From Mycolicibacterium sp. P9-22 (lineage in GTDB: Bacteria; Actinomycetota; Actinomycetes; Mycobacteriales; Mycobacteriaceae): a DNA stretch of 64,000 nucleotides. Every line of letters starts with the position of its first letter. Positions within the stretch are counted from its first letter, which is position 1. The position numbers and the translations under genes were made by a program. Of the stretch, positions 61,914-64,000 are shown piece after piece. Location: assembly GCF_008329585.1 (NCBI RefSeq), contig NZ_NPKP01000001.1, positions 558,001 to 622,000 on the forward strand. The letters are read 5' to 3'. Under the pieces are notes generated by a model. That model ran no database searches. It was given only the letters and a program-made list of their open reading frames with translations, and was not told the DNA's origin.

Positions 61914-63856
61914 TGGCCGGTATCGACACGACACGGGGTGGCCGGGGCCGCATCCCCGATCGCGATATCGCCGCCATCCGCGAACGTGTCCGTATCGAAG
62001 ACGTGGTGGGCGACTACGTCCAGTTGCGCAAGGCCGGCGTCGACTCCCTGAAGGGGCTCTGCCCGTTCCACGACGAGAAGTCCCCGTCCTTCCACGTGCG
62101 GCCCAACCACGGGCACTTTCACTGTTTCGGCTGCGGTGAGGGCGGCGATGTCTATGCCTTCCTGCAGAAGATCGAACACGTCACCTTCGTGGAGGCCGTG
62201 GAACTGCTCGCCGACAAGGTCGGCTACACCGTCACCTACACCGGCGCCTCGGCCACTCACGTGCAGCGCGACCGGGGCAGCCGCAGCCGGCTCATCGCCG
62301 CCAACGCCGCCGCCCAGGAGTTCTACGCCGAGGCGCTGCGCTCCGAGGAGGCCGCCCCGGCCCGCCAATACCTGATCGACCGCAACTTCGACGCCGAGGC
62401 CGCCGCCAAGTACGGCTGCGGTTACGCACCGTCAGGCTGGGACACCCTGACAAAGCACATGCTGCGCAAGGGTTTCGAGTTCAAGGAGCTGGAAGCGGCC
62501 GGGCTGAGCCGGGAGGGCAAGCGCGGCCCGATGGACCGGTTCCATCGACGGCTGCTGTGGCCCATCCGGGTGTCCTCGGGGGAGACCATCGGGTTCGGTG
62601 CCCGCCGGCTCTTCGATGACGACCATATGGAAGCCAAGTACGTCAACACCCCGGAAACGGTGCTGTACAAGAAGTCTCATGTGCTGTTCGGCTTGGATCT
62701 GGCCAAACGCGATATCGCCAAGGGGCACCAGGCCGTCGTGGTCGAGGGCTACACCGACGTGATGGCCATGCATCAGGCCGGGGTGACCACCGCGGTCGCC
62801 GCCTGCGGTACCGCCTTCGGTGACGAGCACCTCTCGATGCTGCGCCGACTCATGATGGACGACAACTTCTTTCGCGGTGAACTCATCTACGTCTTCGACG
62901 GTGACGCCGCAGGCCGGGCCGCCGCCGTCAAGGCCCTGGAGGGCGAGCAGAACCTGGCCGGCCAGTCGTTCGTCGCCGTCGCCGCCGACGGGATGGACCC
63001 CTGCGATCTGCGGCTGCGCTCCGGTGACGGCGCGCTGCGTGATCTGGTGGCCCGCCGCGCACCGCTGTTCGAATTCGCCATCCGCACCGCGCTGACCGAT
63101 CACGATCTAGAGAGCGCCGAGGGCCGGGTGTCGGCGTTGCGGCGCTGCGTCCCGATGGTGGCGCGGATCAAGGATCCGACACTGCGCGACGAGTACGCCC
63201 GCCAGCTGGCCGGCTGGGTCGGCTGGCAGGACGTCGGCCAGGTGCTCGGCCGGGTCCGTGAGGAGGCCGGCCGCAAGGGCGGGCGCACCAACGGGCGTGG
63301 CACCTCGAACCGGCGTTCCGGCGCCGAAGCGCCGTCCCGGCCGCAGGTGTCGGTGACGCGCCCCGATCCGGGCGACCCGATCCTGCGGCCGCAGCGTGAG
63401 GCGCTCAAATCGGCGCTGCAGTACCCGGGGCTGGCCGGGCCGGTGTTCGACAGCCTGACGGTCGAGAGCTTCACCCATCCCGCCTACGCCGCCGTGCGCA
63501 CGGCCATCGCCGCCGCCGGCGGGATGACCTCCGGGCTGTCGGGCGGCCAGTGGATCGACACCGTCCGCGATATGGCCGGGTCGCCGGAGGCGGCCAATCT
63601 GATCAACGAACTCTCGGTGGATGCCATCCGCATCGAGGACGACGAAAAGCTGGCCCGCTACATCTCCGGGGTGCTGGCCCGACTGCAGGAAGTGTCGGTC
63701 GGCAGGCAGATCGCCGAGGTCAAGTCGAAGCTGCAGCGGATGTCCCCGGTGGACAACAGCGATGAGTACCACGCCCTGTTCGGCGACCTGGTGGCGATGG
63801 AGACCTACCGCCGCAGCCTGCTGGAGCAGGCCAGCGGTGACGACTTGACTGCATGA
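61913..63856 (+). CDS. dnaG: DNA primase DnaG
   Basis: A 647-residue primase making RNA primers at the replication fork. The N-terminal zinc site is Cys50-x2-His53 and Cys71-x2-Cys74 (CPFH, CFGC). The TOPRIM domain has VVVEGYTDVMAMHQAG and YVFDGDAAGRAAA. The C-terminal DnaB-interaction domain starts near residue 500 and contains QYPGLAGPVFDSL. Not in an rpsU-dnaG-sigA operon, as usual for mycobacteria. Confidence 0.96.
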   Translation: MAGIDTTRGGRGRIPDRDIAAIRERVRIEDVVGDYVQLRKAGVDSLKGLCPFHDEKSPSFHVRPNHGHFHCFGCGEGGDVYAFLQKIEHVTFVEAVELLADKVGYTVTYTGASATHVQRDRGSRSRLIAANAAAQEFYAEALRSEEAAPARQYLIDRNFDAEAAAKYGCGYAPSGWDTLTKHMLRKGFEFKELEAAGLSREGKRGPMDRFHRRLLWPIRVSSGETIGFGARRLFDDDHMEAKYVNTPETVLYKKSHVLFGLDLAKRDIAKGHQAVVVEGYTDVMAMHQAGVTTAVAACGTAFGDEHLSMLRRLMMDDNFFRGELIYVFDGDAAGRAAAVKALEGEQNLAGQSFVAVAADGMDPCDLRLRSGDGALRDLVARRAPLFEFAIRTALTDHDLESAEGRVSALRRCVPMVARIKDPTLRDEYARQLAGWVGWQDVGQVLGRVREEAGRKGGRTNGRGTSNRRSGAEAPSRPQVSVTRPDPGDPILRPQREALKSALQYPGLAGPVFDSLTVESFTHPAYAAVRTAIAAAGGMTSGLSGGQWIDTVRDMAGSPEAANLINELSVDAIRIEDDEKLARYISGVLARLQEVSVGRQIAEVKSKLQRMSPVDNSDEYHALFGDLVAMETYRRSLLEQASGDDLTA

Positions 63857-63871
63857 TCGTGACGCACACGT

Positions 63872-63877
63872 TATGGT
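63872..63877 (+). promoter_or_regulatory. Candidate -10 upstream of the final partial gene
   Basis: TATGGT fits TANNNT, with start expected near 63884 and the GTG at 63915. TTGACT (63845-63850) is 21 bp away, too far for a standard -35. Confidence 0.3.
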
Positions 63878-63914
63878 GGGTGCGCAGCTAATTTGTTTCA
63901 GAAAGGCAACGCCC

Positions 63915-64000
63915 GTGGCATCGCTGAGTAATCAGAAGCGCAGGTACCTCGTGGTCGGCGCGTTCGCGGCGGCTGTTGCGGCGCCCGTGCTGGCCCTGTC
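63915..64000 (+). CDS. N-terminus of a small exported protein (partial, Rv2342-like position)
   Basis: The window ends 28 codons into this gene. GTG 63915 has AGAAAGG 7 nt upstream. The visible residues (VASLSNQKRRYLVVGAFAAA...) are a typical signal peptide: basic QKRR then a hydrophobic stretch. In M. tuberculosis Rv2342 follows dnaG. Some such small mycobacterial proteins are annotated as hemophore-related, but the fragment is too short to decide. Confidence 0.6.
   Translation, partial: MASLSNQKRRYLVVGAFAAAVAAPVLAL

Noticed and set aside
1..64000. CRISPR arrays, rRNA, tRNA genes or classical transposases
   Set aside because: No regularly spaced repeats, cloverleaf genes, rRNA or DDE/HUH transposase proteins were found on either strand.

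Overview
The window is high-GC DNA from a mycobacterium, most likely a fast-growing Mycolicibacterium. The gene order follows M. tuberculosis Rv2400c to Rv2342: subI-cysTWA, che1-cysH-sirA, hemW, mbtA-H, hrcA-dnaJ2, rsmE-phoH-ybeY-era, amiA2, recO-uppS, furB-smtB, glyS, dgt, dnaG. Ferredoxin-type sulfite reductase, IdeR boxes and many start codons with a -10 hexamer about 7 nt upstream (leaderless mRNAs) fit the same group.

Region 1 (1-10.8 kb) is sulfate assimilation. The plus-strand sulfate ABC transporter operon (subI, cysT, cysW, cysA) faces the minus-strand reductive operon (sirA, cysH, che1), with an amidase and a TetR/fatty-acid-hydroxylase pair between them. Each sulfur operon is preceded by a very short, probably leaderless ORF with a run of cysteine codons (165-257 and 10651-10755). 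In each case the Shine-Dalgarno of the first structural gene lies in a predicted hairpin. Both look like cysteine-responsive attenuators.

Region 2 (10.8-38.7 kb) holds hemW and a mycobactin siderophore locus. mbtB-mbtT-mbtC-mbtD-mbtE-mbtF-mbtG-mbtH is one tightly overlapping plus-strand operon. mbtA diverges from it across two IdeR boxes. The salicylate synthase gene mbtI, which sits next to hemW in M. tuberculosis, is absent from the window. In that place, co-oriented with and behind mbtA, is a 1709-residue iterative PKS (KS-AT-DH/TH-KR-ACP) of the 6-methylsalicylate synthase type. The likely product is a mycobactin capped by 6-methylsalicylate. MbtE carries a gutted second adenylation domain, MbtF an epimerisation-like domain lacking its catalytic His, and MbtT a Cys in place of the nucleophile Ser.

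Region 3 (38.7-64 kb) is conserved housekeeping DNA: heat-shock control, rRNA methylation, ribosome maturation, DNA repair, isoprenoid synthesis, zinc regulation, glycyl-tRNA synthetase, dGTPase and primase. It also has an ArsR/SRPBCC pair and an ESX-substrate-like gene with a lipoprotein. Two single-gene elements interrupt this backbone, at 38757-39779 and 54787-55887. Each is 1.0-1.1 kb, is bounded by imperfect inverted repeats of 63-65 bp that themselves fold as hairpins, has a perfect palindrome just before its start codon, and carries one AbiEi/DUF559 (Vsr-like nuclease) gene. The two repeat sequences differ but the layout is the same, which suggests an undescribed family of mobile or domesticated elements. 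No rRNA, tRNA, CRISPR array or ordinary insertion sequence was seen.
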